From positions 5,326,400-5,390,399 of the forward strand of contig OZ026546.1 in the NCBI GenBank assembly GCA_964020155.1: 64,000 bases of DNA. The letters are read 5' to 3'. This stretch comes from Chondrilla cf. caribensis. Lineage: Eukaryota; Porifera; Demospongiae; Chondrillida; Chondrillidae. Shown here piece after piece: positions 23,751-35,569 of the stretch; the stretch's first letter is position 1; every line of letters starts with the position of its first letter. Position numbers and translations under genes: made by a program. The notes under the pieces were generated by a model that saw nothing but the letters and a program-made list of their open reading frames with translations, did no database searches and was not told the DNA's origin.

Positions 23751-26700
23751 CTACTTCACTGGACCATATGCTGGACTGTCAGTCATCACAATGTCTTCAT
23801 AGGTCTTTGGTCCCTCCACTTGATCATAGACATCTTCACCTTTTGAAGGAGAACTCTTCTGAGAAGTCTTCTTGTAGCAGTGTCTTGTTATGAGGACAGC
23901 AACCACTACAGTGATGATGTTGACCAGCAAGAGCACAAAAGTTGGTATGATGCCAGCTAGAAGTGGTGCCGATTGAGATGTACATGTCGGATGTGGTATC
24001 TCATCTATGTATACATTGTCAACAATGAGGACAACATAGATGTAATAATTACAAAACAAAAATACGAAGGACATGCAATACCCTGTGTCCTTCAAACAAA
24101 AACAGTATTTATTCAAGATAATGCATGCATGTGTTGAGTTTGGTATATATTCTGCATGTCATTTGAGACATTGTAGACATATACCAAATTATAATAATTT
24201 TTACGGAGAAAATGAAGGCCATATCACAGGATATACGTATGTAAATACATACAACAATTTTCTCAACGGAGCATTACGTATTTGTAGTCAACAATGGGAA
24301 ACATGCAAAAATAGTCTGAATATTGAAGTTCCAGGTCAATATACGTATATACACATACAACACAACCTTGTACCAATACTGAAAAGGCACTAACCAAACA
24401 TGCATATGCACATTTGACATAATCAATCTCACCCATTGTTCTAGCTGTAGCCGTATTCATACTAGCTCTGCACCCTCCACTGTTGAGAGTCACAGTAAAC
24501 TCATACTCAGTACTCGTATTGAGGCCAGTGATAGTACATGGACTGGTTGTACATTCAGCACAACCTGGTGATGGTGGAGTACAGCTAACTGAAGTGATGA
24601 TGTCATTAGGTTTACTTGGTTGGGTCCACTGTAGAGTAATGGTGTCACATGACCTCACAGTTGCAACTACATTAGTAGGTGCACGTAGGTCTACAAAAAT
24701 ACAGTAATACACATCATGGTGAGTCGCTAACGACAAGTCTACTAATCTTTGTACATGAAATCTTTGAACATATATGGACCCTGTACTAGTCTTGACTGAA
24801 CATGAATATGACACTCGCCATAAGAATTGACATATTATTATGTTCAAAATAGTGGTCTACTGCCATAATTTCCTTGACAAACTTCTCACCTCTTGTTCCA
24901 ATCCCTGTTGTATTCATGGAAGTTCCGCACATTACACTATTGAGAGTCACAGTAAACTCATACTCAGTACTTGGATTGAGACCAGTGATAGTACATGGAC
25001 TGGTTGTACATTCAGCACAACCTGGTGATGGTGGAGTACAGCTAACTGAAGTGGTGATGTCATTAGGTTCACTTGGTTGGGTCCACTGTAGAGTAATATT
25101 ATCACATGTCTCTGCTCTTGCAACTACATTAGCAGGTGCATGTAGTCCTATAGATAGTAGAAGCCATGACAACACACTTAGCAAATAATCAATGAACACT
25201 TGTGAACATACAGTACGATGTCATATCATAGAGTGCGATAGCACTCTATAAGTGGGGATGACGCGAAAAAAAATGGCGGCCCTATATCACGCATACATTA
25301 CAGATTCGCAAAAATATCGTCTATGGACAAGTATTAACCCCAAGCCAGCATTTAGAAGTCATTTTCGGCTGATTTTAGATGTAATATTACTACTAACAAG
25401 TGGAGAGAACCCGGTTGCAGTGGCAAACCGCCGAAAGGTCAAAAATAATAAAGGTCAAATTTTCGGATTCTCCTTATTCTTCTCTACATATTTTTAGACA
25501 GAGCTATCGAAGTTTTGACTAGAGCTATGGCGCTGATTCTAACACGAGCTATTTTAATTTAATAGCGCGGAGTGCCCTTTCCTACTTTTGTTACCATTGT
25601 ACTACGTATGGTGACTGCGGCATTTTCGGCACTATTGGGCGACTGTCTCGTAGTAATACGCCATCTTGTTCAATTAAAAATATTCGCTTACTTCATAACG
25701 ATGAGTCACGATGGTGCACTGGGAAGACGACAGGTTTTATAGCGGGGTTGGTTCGAATCACCAAGAGGGCATTTTTTATTATTACCAAAACTAATATTTT
25801 AAACATATTTTGCATTACATACTTATGATGAAACAAGTAATTCGAGTTTAAAAACTCGTGGGGCTGCCGCCCCCCGCACTCGAATTACTTGGCGTCTTTG
25901 TCAGGTTTAGAAGAACCTTCGCTGAAGTTATTAGAATACAAACAAGCATAGTAAAAACATTTAAAAATGAGCAAGGATGTAGGGATAACTAGCAAAAAAA
26001 GGGAAAGAACAAGGTAGGGATGATCAGAATGAGAAGACCGTCGGAGTGAGCAGCATGTCAGGATGGGAAGACTGTCGGAATATAACAATCCCTATATCAA
26101 CAGCTGCAGACAGAATACTGTGTATTGCACAAGCAATAACTGCTGTTGATATAGGGATTGTTATATTCCGACAGTCTTCCCATCCCGACATGCTGCTCAC
26201 TCCGACAGTCTTCTCATTCCAATCATCCCTACCTTGTTCTTTCCCTTTTTTTGCTAGTTATTTATTACATTATATAAAAAAATCACTAGGTTCTCTTGGT
26301 TGGTCCCACTGTAGAGTAACATTACATAATTCCACAGTTGCAGTTACAATTGTTGGCAGTGGCAACGTAAAGGAGATCAACACTCCCTGTAATTTATCAA
26401 TGAATAGTTAGCAAGTCAGCTACGTACATTAACACCTGTAACTGCCTTTCAGCAGAATCCATGGTAAATAGACAGATGATAAGGGGAGGGATACAGTCCT
26501 TTAAAATAGTCTATTGTCCCTATGTTCCTTAATGAAATGCAGTACGTATTCGTATTCGTAACCTTTTTCCCTACAGACCATCTAAACCTAGGTGTATGTA
26601 GAACTTCAGACCAACTGCATGTCTACAGGATGTTGACACACAGTGGCTCTTCAATGTTGCTACTCACCTGATCCTAGTACATGTAACAGTGCTCAAAATT

Positions 26701-29431
26701 ACGTTCGAACATCGGACATTTTCCAGACAATTTCTGGAAATACCCGGATATATTTATTTTCTCCCGGCAAAATGTCCGCACAACGTAAGCATGGTTTGCA
26801 GTCGAGCTCGGTAATCGATCTACATGCACCTTGCAGTGATCAGCCGACCAAGAAACGTTCTTTGTAGAAGAAAATGGCAGAGAAATGGATTGTGGAGAAT
26901 GACAAAGAACTCAATACCTCTGTTTGGCTCAAGTTCAAGACGGCAGCTGAAGATCGTGACCATGTGGCTACACGTTTTGGCATTCGTTGTGTTTCTACTA
27001 GGATTTTTATTACATGAATTGCAGTATTAAGGATTGATTGTTGAAGCATAGACACTCTAAACTACGTAAACGTTTAGAGTGTCTATGGTTGAAGAAGCGA
27101 TTATTTTTTTGTCAAATTTGCACGTCTGATCGAAATTCGTGAGTGTCTGGTCAAATGTAACATGCTCACGACAAAACATCCAGCCAATGTCTGGTCAATT
27201 GTGATTTGTCCAGACAAAGTGTCCAGGCACTTTCTAAAAGCTAGCGTGAGTACTGATGTACATATGTACGTGTGCATGCCCCAAGTTCTTAAGATCATCA
27301 CTCCCTCATGGCTGCTATTCCAGTACGCAAAATTTGAATGTTTGCTAGATAGTACATATGGGTTTAGAGAGGAATGTTTGATGGGCTGAAATCAGTAACT
27401 TTGCAATCCTTACAGCTTCTGCCACAGTTTGGATATAAGTAGTCGGAACTAATAGTAAATTGTGTCATCTTAATTTAACATGTCACTTTACAGACCTCAC
27501 AACTTTATCATCATGCCAAACATACGTACTAGATTGATATCAGCAAGCACAAGATAAAAGCCTTTCTTCAACTCAGACACACATCTTTACATACCCAACA
27601 AACACACTCACCTACTGACATAGTAGCCCTTCCTATATTACTATTATTATCCCTGTTAACACACTGAATAGTTCCTCCATTGTCTGATCGGCTGAATCCA
27701 GTGATAGTGATAACAGACACACCAATCTGAACATTGCCTCCTGTATCAGTAGACATGATCCTGGAATTGCCAATGGCTGCATCTCGTGCAAGGAAAGTTC
27801 CCTGTATATCAATCCCACTCAATCCAGCAATATTCCATCCAATTGATACACGAGGTGCATTACAAGTGAAGGTCTTTGCTCTACCACAATCCACTGAGAC
27901 CGTACCACGTGGTTGTAGTGTGCCTACAAGATTAAAGTTTTGAAAACGGTAGATTGAGCAATGGATACATGCATCACTGTAACAAGGTACACTATTAATC
28001 ATGTACTTATCAATGTGAACCCCGCTCACAGGCTAAGAAGGGGTTGGTGGCACTTTGGCAGTTGATATTAATCCCGAGGAGTAGGAGAATTTATTAGGAA
28101 TTTTCGAGAAACGTTCCACGTACTGAAGTTTTGATTACATAAGTATTGGAATTTGTCGTCATTGCTATCATTTTTCAAAATCACTCACATAATATAATCA
28201 CATAGCGCCTATAATTATATAAATGCAGAAGTGGGGAAATAGCGGAGGAGTGGTAGTCTGAACTGGGGTATATTGGTATAGGTTATACAATGGGAACGGA
28301 AGGTTTAGCGATTTAAACACCTGAGGGCGGAGCCCGAAGGTGTTGATCGCTAAACTTCCGTTCCCATTGTATAACTATCTTGTACCATGATGCAAGACAT
28401 CCGAAGGCGCAGCCTGAGGATGTAGGTTACTTGTTTCGACCGCCTGTCTTCATTTAACTTGTTCTTTCTCTCAAGTTATATGGATAAATCGATTGTTAAC
28501 CGTCTAAATGTAGTTCTAAGACTATTAGCTATACGAATTGCCGGATTGTTTCGAAAGCCAAGCTGCTTGGTACAAGATACAAGTCTTGAAGTAAGCTACC
28601 GCTGTCAGTCTCTATCTACTAGATACCTGGCCCAATTGTCTCTATTCAGAAGATAACTAACCCGACCGTCTTTAGTAGGAGAGCGATCCAATCGTCCCTT
28701 CCCAGTGAAATTCCAGCCCTCCCGCTCGATCTATCAAATTGAATGTGAAATTCGTTTCGTTGATGGCTTGAGGGTAGGGTTTAATTCTATATGGATACGT
28801 TCGAATTCGATCGTCCCTTTCCAGTGAAATTCTAGCCGTCCCGTTCGATCTATCAATGTGAAATTCGTTTCGTTGATGGCTTGAGGGAAGGGTTTAATTC
28901 TATATCGATACGTTCGAATTCGATCGTCCCTTTCCAGTGAAATTCTAGCCATCCCGTTCGATCTATCAACGCGAAATTTCGTTTCGGCTCATAAGTGATA
29001 AGATGATACTAACGAGGTGTATAACAGAGTCAGTTATACACCTTGGGAAAAAAGTTATACACCCCATGAATACGTAATGAGGTAGTTTAGCGATTAAGAC
29101 ACCCGACCACATCAAAGGAAACGCCCACGCATCATGGTACAATGGTAGAAATAGGACAAATCCGTCCTATTTCGTGTTTAACCCATGGGGATACACATAT
29201 TATTCCATACAGCGTCTATGGCGATAACTGGAGTGGAGATCACATTGACGTGTATACAGATGCTACTCTTGGACGGTGATTTCCAACGTAATCTAACAGA
29301 TTATGATGGTCACTAACGATCGATCAAGGTTTACTTAACAACAGCCCATACGGATGGACAAGCTCACCTTCTACTACACAAAATGATACAATCAGGACAA
29401 AGAATACCTTGGAAGACGAGAAAATCATCAT
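23751..29431 (-). CDS. Receptor R3: SP-Ig-FN3-FN3-TM with tail B
   Basis: Five exons, 1146 coding bases (381 aa): SP 29431-29368, Ig 27923-27612, FN3 25147-24890, FN3 24690-24433, TM plus tail 24004-23751. SP, Ig and both FN3 exons are near-identical to R2, but the last exon is different: a short Cys-containing stalk (HPTCTSQ), a single TM (FVLLLVNIITVVVAVLI), RHCYKK stop-transfer, then VYDQV, TYEDI and AYGPV before the stop. YDQV and YEDI are five residues apart, close to but tighter than the ITAM spacing; YEDI resembles Src-family SH2 ligands. Introns carry two insertions absent from R2 (about 25223-26275 and 28272-29142). Confidence 0.8.
25834..25891. repeat. 58-bp palindromic repeat (copy 2)
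   Basis: Arms CAAGTAATTCGAGT / ACTCGAATTACTTG around a G/C-rich loop with GGGGCTGCCGCC. Nearly identical, inverted, at 42234-42291. Confidence 0.85.
25985..26261. mobile_element. Foldback element with arms of about 120 bp
   Basis: The sequence from ATAACTAGCAAAAAAAGGG to the central loop near 26105-26140 is repeated in reverse complement to GCTAGTTAT at 26261, with few mismatches (for example GACCGTCGG versus CCGACAGTC). Such high arm identity suggests recent insertion or gene conversion of the arms. Confidence 0.9.
26285..26370 (-). pseudogene. Truncated FN3 exon of R3
   Basis: PTIVTATVELCNVTLQWDQP.. on the minus strand, the counterpart of 18130-18223. Here the acceptor is also lost and the 3' side runs into the composite insertion. 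Confidence 0.6.
26773..27016 (+). pseudogene. Possible transposase N-terminal fragment in R3 intron
   Basis: Same fragment as 18641-18890, with the TAG at the same place, so insertion and inactivation preceded the R2/R3 duplication. Downstream, at 27046-27088, a perfect 16-bp stem (CATAGACACTCTAAAC / GTTTAGAGTGTCTATG) is intact here but mismatched in the R2 copy. Confidence 0.3.
28272..29142. mobile_element. Nested DNA-element insertion in R3 first intron
   Basis: Absent from the aligned R2 intron (break at 20325). The outer part is a foldback with arms 28282-28312 and 28346-28375. Then comes an element of about 763 bp with perfect 14-bp inverted ends TTGTACCATGATGC (28380-28393) and GCATCATGGTACAA (29129-29142). 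Inside are about 2.5 tandem units of about 120 bp (28690-28990). Confidence 0.8.
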
Positions 29432-29486
29432 TCGTAAATAGAGCTAACTGGGTCACATCATAGATACTCCAATGGAACTAACGTTC

Positions 29487-29498
29487 ATTCCGTAAATT
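29487..29498 (-). promoter_or_regulatory. Conserved upstream element of R3
   Basis: ATTCCGTAAATT on the plus strand, 56 bases upstream of the R3 ATG. Confidence 0.5.
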
Positions 29499-29649
29499 GT
29501 CGTATATGTCAAAGTCAAAGTGCGGTCAGATTCCAGGGAAAGACCCTTGAGTCAACCAAGGGGCCACCTCATATGGTACGGACGGCATCGTTGCATGTGC
29601 AGGTAGAGTATATTTTATAGAATGAAAGGAAGTCGAACCTTCGTCGTCA

Positions 29650-30260
29650 AAGTTATGTATATGGCTTTGTGCCGTCCACTGCTTGCTGTCAGTGTGGAAG
29701 CTGTAGACAAGTTGGCCTTGCGTGGGCTGAACAGCCTTAGAAGCCAGGGCCGCCATCCACAACACAATACCATAAACGACATCATATGCTGGTCTCTGTC
29801 TGCTGCAGGAGTACAATGTCAAACGGAATCCAAAGGCCTCGGCCGATCTGATGGGAAGCAGCCTGATGGGGTAACCCTGCTGCCTTAGAAGAATGGACAC
29901 CCTTGATCTGGGATGCTACTTGCTCTGACACATTTGCTCCATCTTATTCCACCATTGTGTCTGACAGAGCAGGCGCAGTGGCAGATCAAGCAGGATCTCG
30001 CAAGGTGGCCCAGTACCAACACCTTGATGCCACCCACATTTTTGCTCCTGTTTCCATTGAGACATCTGGGCCAGGTGCTTTCGTTTCAAAAACCCTCCAT
30101 TTTCTCCAGGAGATTTCCCAACACCTCAGAACCCATATCGGAGAGGCCTTATCCTTTCAATACCTCGTCCAAAGGATCTTGTTTGCTGTTCAAAGAGGTA
30201 ATGCACTCTCTGTTCTTGGTTCTATATGCAGCAATCTTCAGAGTCTCATGACATTGATCA
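29650..30260 (+). mobile_element. 5'-truncated retroelement fragment (C-terminal ORF remnant)
   Basis: The plus strand reads GLGRSDGKQPDGVTLLP, stops, then after a frame change WDATCSDTFAPSY..AGAVADQAGSRKVAQY..HLDATHIFAPVSIETSGPGA and ends SFQYLVQRILFAVQRGNALS. I recognise this as the C-terminal region common to many invertebrate non-LTR reverse-transcriptase proteins. An internal stop and a frameshift show it is dead. It interrupts sequence that continues in the R2 upstream region (near 20790). Confidence 0.7.
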
Positions 30261-30714
30261 TACTTAATATACTTAACATACTAATCAATTTTGTATCATA
30301 TTAATGTTGTTATTAATTATACTATAAATCAATCAATCATTATTATTAATGTGCCACATGCATAACATAACACTAGGACAGACAGTCATAATATATCAAC
30401 AAAGAAAAATCAGATCAACACAAAATATTATTAAGTCATCATTCAGGCTGGAATCAGTTGAAACGTGCAATCCACATCTTTGAGATAATCTTGAGAATTG
30501 GAAGATACTTACATCCTTTGTCTAGAATGATAGGTAACTTGTTCAAATCAATGGTCAACAGTTCAAATCTGTATATACCTTTTGAAAGTGTCCAGGTATA
30601 TATAATATATATATTCACTTTGCTGATTTTGCACATTTCCAGATCCAGCTATATATGCTTGTGCATTTGGTATGAATGTATATTAGATATGTACTGTTTG
30701 GTATGTGTGTATGT

Positions 30715-31190
30715 GTAGACCGAGTGTAATCATGCTGAGGACTGATGGTCTAGCAGACTAGACCCCTTAATTAATGAAAGTGTCCAGTGTGTATGTGGTA
30801 GGCTCCAGTTTCCAATTAGTCCCTTTATTAAGCTTTATCCGTCAAAAATGTCTGTTACTGTTTTGTGATAGATAATCCTTCAAAGGGTAACACTTCATGG
30901 TCTTCATACATTAATAGTGCTTTGCAAACCATCTGAAACTGACACAACGAATCCTTATAATTTCATTTGTGCATGTATATAGTATTAGTGACAAGTGTTG
31001 TTACTATATCACTCATTTGGTACTAATATAGTCAGTGTTGAACATTAATAAAAAATCGTACAACAGATTTTCCATAATTCGACACTCCATAATCCGGCAT
31101 CCTATATAATATACAATCACATAATATTAAATATAAAATATAATTTATATATGTATAACATATAGCTATTACGTTCATCCTGTACAATAA
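30715..31190. repeat. Intergenic duplicated block (copy 2)
   Basis: Homologous to 22620-23130; followed, as in that copy, by AT-rich sequence. Confidence 0.7.
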
Positions 31191-31318
31191 CAATAATTAT
31201 TAATATAAATAACATGAATTGCATATATACTTACAAATTCCTTGTACTTTATTGCGTGATCATGAAACGATCGATCAAGGTTTACTTTACAACAACCAAT
31301 ACGGATGGACAAGCTCAC

Positions 31319-31379
31319 CTTCTACTACACAAAATGATACAATCAGAACAACGAATACCTTGGAAGACAAGGATATCAT
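31319..31379 (-). pseudogene. Orphan signal-peptide exon
   Basis: An intact first exon (MISLSSKVFVVLIVSFCVVEG, donor G|GTGAGC) close to those of R2, R3 and R5, with the upstream element TTACCGTAAATT at 31424-31435. No Ig exon follows before the retroelement fragment and the R3 start. It is a remnant of a deleted receptor copy, or possibly a donor first exon for trans-gene splicing. Confidence 0.65.
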
Positions 31380-32228
31380 CGTTCGTAAACAGAGCTCACG
31401 GGAGTAGATGGGACTAATGTTAATTACCGTAAATTGCCGAATATGTCATAGTGCATGTGGTCAGATTTCAGGGGAAGATTGAACCGCCTCATATGGTATG
31501 GACGATGTTGTTGTGTATAGAGTAGAAAAAGGAAATCTACAGTGTTAATATTAGCAGCATAAGTTATTAAGTTGATGGTGTTGTTATCTTGATAGCACAT
31601 AAAAATCAGTGTCTACCACTTTATAGCCTTGCTTCAAAGTTCCCTTGGTAAGGGCTACTTTATCAGTATTTCGCCTATGCTCCTAGTCTCATCTATAAGA
31701 ATTATACGGCTATGGTATAATGATAGACCACGAGTATCTCGTCATCACATATATACCTAGACACTTTCAGGTATATAATACACACATTGTCATGCATCCA
31801 TGCATGTATACACAAACCACCATACATGCATGCACACATATGTACCATATATATTTAGGTTCACCTCATGGTGTAGTCCCATGCAATGGTCACTAAGGTT
31901 CACACTATGTGGGGGAAAGGCAATAACCAAGAAACCCTTCAAGGTCCACATGCTAATCACTTATACAAAGCAGGCGCTCTAATTTTAATAACAGTGAAAA
32001 TGATCCAGAAGTAAACACTATAAAATAATAAAAAACAGAGTCTGACTGAAAAGTGAATACTCAGGATACCTCAAAACAAACATGCTAGAGTGAGACATCT
32101 CAATAGTGCAATGGTTATCATGGACTTCATAAATGTGAAATAGTAACAATAGAAGTTACTAATACAAAATATACACAATGTGCCAACAGCATATATCATT
32201 ATAAGGACTGGTCAACCTCTACGTCATA

Positions 32229-34057
32229 TCACACATCTGCATACATTACAGCATCTATTGAGTGTGTTACTTTCTTTCCTTTACGTTGGCCCGAGAAGTC
32301 AAGAGCAGCATATTGGATCTGTTGAGAAGAAGTGAAATATTTGATTGTACCAAGCTCTGGATACCGAAGAGAACTAAGTAATAACACAATGTAAAGTGCT
32401 ACACTTTACAACTTAAGATTAGCCACAATAAAACAATGCAGATATTCCATAGACAAACCATTAGTAGTAGTACAAAGTACGTATAATGTCATTTTATCGT
32501 ACTGAAATTCATTATGTAAGCTAAGCACTGCCCCTATGGGGTCTCGGCTAGTAGACCATCACTTCCATGTGATGATATACGGTCCATACAAAGGAATTGA
32601 TGCAGCAACTAAATCAGCCAATACATGTGTATAGATGATATATATTATGTGTACATGAGATAGCAGTACAAATTGCAATATGATAACAAACATTAAACGA
32701 TTCAGATGAGGAACCCACACAAACGCACCCCTTCCTTGCCACCCTTGTTTACTTGGTTATTCTCAACCTCAGCTCCAGAGCAAGGTGGCTTCATCACCCT
32801 GGAAGGAAAGAGAAAATTGATCGTCAAGCATAAAGATAAAATGGCAAACATTGTATACTTACTCTGTTGATTTGCTTGTAGGCATTTCGTCTAGACAATT
32901 CAAATAGAAAATTGAACACAACACAGTCAAGAGAGGACTTAGGTTACACACAGTGCAGACATGAGTACAATACTGAGGACCTTATGCTGAGGAGTTTATA
33001 TGGCATTTAATGTATTACATTATAGACCTATACACAGGTGTACAGTGTTGATATAACATCAGCAGATTCAAAAATGACAATAAGTGTCACATGTAAATCT
33101 ATTAACTAGGATACAACATTATGGATTATAGTTATTGCTACAACATTGGACCAGCATAATAATAACAATGTGTATCTAATTCTGACCTTTCTTATAGCTA
33201 CTGCAACACCAGAATACTTCACAGTAGCCTACAAGTAAATAGTTATATGATAATGCACTATAATAATATAATTGTATTAATTATAATATTATGTAAATTT
33301 TGTTGAACAGAAGTTTAACGAAAGAAATTTCTCACTTTTATCTTTAAAGTACAAATATTTGGCAAAGAGAACTCCCAAGGGATAGATCAAAGCTATGAGT
33401 AGTACCACTGGTATCAAGACCAGAGCAGCCAGGGAAGCTGATCCTGTCTGTTTATCAGTAGGACCTGTGGGAGTATCTACTGGATAAGATTCGAGAAGAA
33501 ACGAGTTGTATGAAAGAATTGCGCACTTGAGATTGAAGATGTGACAAGAAGTGCCAATCATACTGAACAATTCGAACCCACTCACTCATTGATATAGTTG
33601 CCATTCCCTTAACCCTTCCATTTTTCGTGTTAATACACAGAATAGTTCCTCCACTGTCTGCTGTACTGAATTCAGATATTGTGATAATAGACACAGAAAC
33701 CTGCATTTTGTCTCCTGTATCATTAGTAGTGATCCTGGAATTGTTCGCGGCTACAGGGCGTGCCATGAAAGGTCCCGGTATACTTATCCCACTCAATCCA
33801 GTGATATTCCATCCAAGTGGTTCACCAGGTGCCCTACACGTGAAGGTCTGTGTACTATTAAAATCCACTGAGACCGTACCATCTGGTGTGAGTGTACCTG
33901 TAAGATATAGAGGAGTTTGATCAGGACATTACAATTCAGTGTCCTAAGATTATACACAGATATACGATCACTATGTACTCAATAAGAAGCAAGTCAGATA
34001 GTTAGGCTCACCTTGTACTATATCGAGCACTAAAATTAGGAGAAAGTACGTATACAT
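32229..34057 (-). CDS. Receptor R4: short SP-Ig-TM with ITIM tail
   Basis: Seven exons, 732 coding bases (243 aa): SP 34057-34012 (MYTYFLLILVLDIVQ), Ig 33897-33586, TM 33479-33336 (VDTPTGPTDKQTG stalk, then ALVLIPVVLLIALIYPLG), 33228-33187 (SYCEVFWCCSSYKK), 32890-32863 (DEMPTSKSTE), 32798-32729, last 32318-32229 (IQYAAL ... VMYADV-stop). It has no FN3. The extra Ig cysteine before QTFTC, present in nearly all paralogs, is Phe here (VDFNSTQTFTC). The TM acceptor is a CAGTAG tandem (33476-33481), allowing one-codon alternatives. ITIM-type ends suggest an inhibitory receptor. Confidence 0.85.
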
Positions 34058-34146
34058 CGTCGAAGTCCTCGCCACTGACCAACAGCGCCAAATGGGAACT
34101 GTACGTACGTATACGTATGCGGCCTATAGGCTATACTGTTCGTTTA

Positions 34147-34158
34147 TTCCCGTAAATT
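34147..34158 (-). promoter_or_regulatory. Conserved upstream element of R4
   Basis: TTCCCGTAAATT on the plus strand, 90 bases upstream of the R4 ATG, followed outward by a GAGAGACGCAA segment shared with R6. Confidence 0.45.
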
Positions 34159-35003
34159 AACTATCATTTCAATGAGAGACGCAACCGGAGAAGACGGATT
34201 ATAAGCTCCAACCACCTAATCTGCCAAGATCGGTATATTGGATTACTAGTCCATCAACTGAGCGGTGTCTGCATTATGATGTCCTCCTACCTTGTTTTGA
34301 CGTCCTTTCGGTATTAGCTTCATTTTAATTAAGAATACACATTGTCATGTACGTAGATTTGGTGTATAATAGTCCAGTTAATGAAATATTTATCAATTTT
34401 ATAGATAAATGTGATTGATAGGATGACATAGGATGACATTCCACGGTTCAGAACATGTTATGTTTACACTAGTGCACAATGCCCATACTGAATTATCACA
34501 ATAGTACAGCAGTATACGTATGATAATGGTCACACATTTGTGTGTGCACATCGGCAACGCTGGATCTTGCATGTACTGTGAATTTCTTAGTTTAGATGTG
34601 GGATGGCAAATAACACTATAATAATCGAACAATTACGTAACAATGGTTATAACTTTTTATAATCATACATAACCACTATTTCAGCCACTTTTACAATTCA
34701 CATACATTACAATAGCCATGAGACGAGACCTTTCTCGCTAGGCCAAAGTCCCAATCTCAAAGCCGAATTTGAAAATGGTCCCTGACTACGCAAGACAACA
34801 TGTTTTAGGGTATGCATACAACATATGTATCGTATTATACACCTGTTAATGATAATCGTGCAAAAGTCACTTGCTAGTGGTTTAGTGTGATATAATCTGT
34901 ATTAACTGTATCTAGAGCACTCTTCCGTAACATGGTAAAACATGTGCAAGTCCGCATGACAGGGTCATAATCAATCTTAGACTAGCACTCCATACCATTC
35001 AAA

Positions 35004-35371
35004 ATGGACTCCCTTGTCAGCTTTTCGCGTGCATGTAATAATTATCCCCCCCCTTCTATTTTATTTTGAGTCTGATCAATGGGGCGAGAGTTAAGAAATG
35101 ATCGGAATTCATATTTCAGTGAATTTAATTTCACTTTAATCTTGCACTTTAAGCTAGTTTCATGAATAAGTGGTGTGGATTTTTTCCAAGACATTTTGGA
35201 ATTTTCGTCAAATTGCAGCCAACAATACCAGGATCACTACTACTGATAGTGGTATCCCTATATCCTCCATCATCACTATCACTGGGTTTACTACGGCAGA
35301 TGATGGAGGAACTATTCAGTGTATTAACCTGGCTGGTCCTAGTGTCCAGGGAATGGCTGGTATATCAGTAG
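35004..35371 (+). pseudogene. Plus-strand SP-Ig relic, head-to-head with R4
   Basis: The first exon at 35004 starts MDSLVSFSR as in R7 but an insertion with a C run shifts frame to a TGA before the end. The 3' half of an Ig exon follows at about 35209-35371 (ANNTRITTTDSG..., DDGGTIQC, ISVG with intact donor). The 5' half of the domain, including the first conserved Cys, is deleted. No FN3 or TM exon follows. Equivalent in position to R7. Confidence 0.8.
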
Positions 35372-35569
35372 GTGAGAACTTAACATACAGGGAGGTTGTA
35401 CATTTGTAACCAAATTAACATCATGTGTTTGGGAGAAGTATGGGGATGGGCATGTACCCTAGGTCAAAATATTCACAGAAGGTAAGAAGCTGAACATCCT
35501 CTGCATACCGATTGAGGTGTAATCTAATATGGCGGAATTTGTTTACAAATTTCTCTCAGGTATATCAAA

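Larger units (their letters stand above)
25223..26275. mobile_element. Composite insertion in R3 relative to R2
   Basis: R2 and R3 align on either side, but this 1.05 kb is absent from R2. It begins with a TAGAGTGC..GCACTCTA hairpin near 25228, includes the palindromic repeat at 25834-25891, and ends in the foldback element at 25985-26261. No supported protein. It is probably two or more nested DNA elements. Confidence 0.7.

Noticed and set aside
25252..25497. 81-residue plus-strand frame
   Set aside because: Inside the composite insertion absent from R2; no family recognised and composition is ordinary for repeat DNA.
29526..29900. 124-residue minus-strand frame
   Set aside because: Antisense to the retroelement fragment, whose recognisable protein is on the plus strand.
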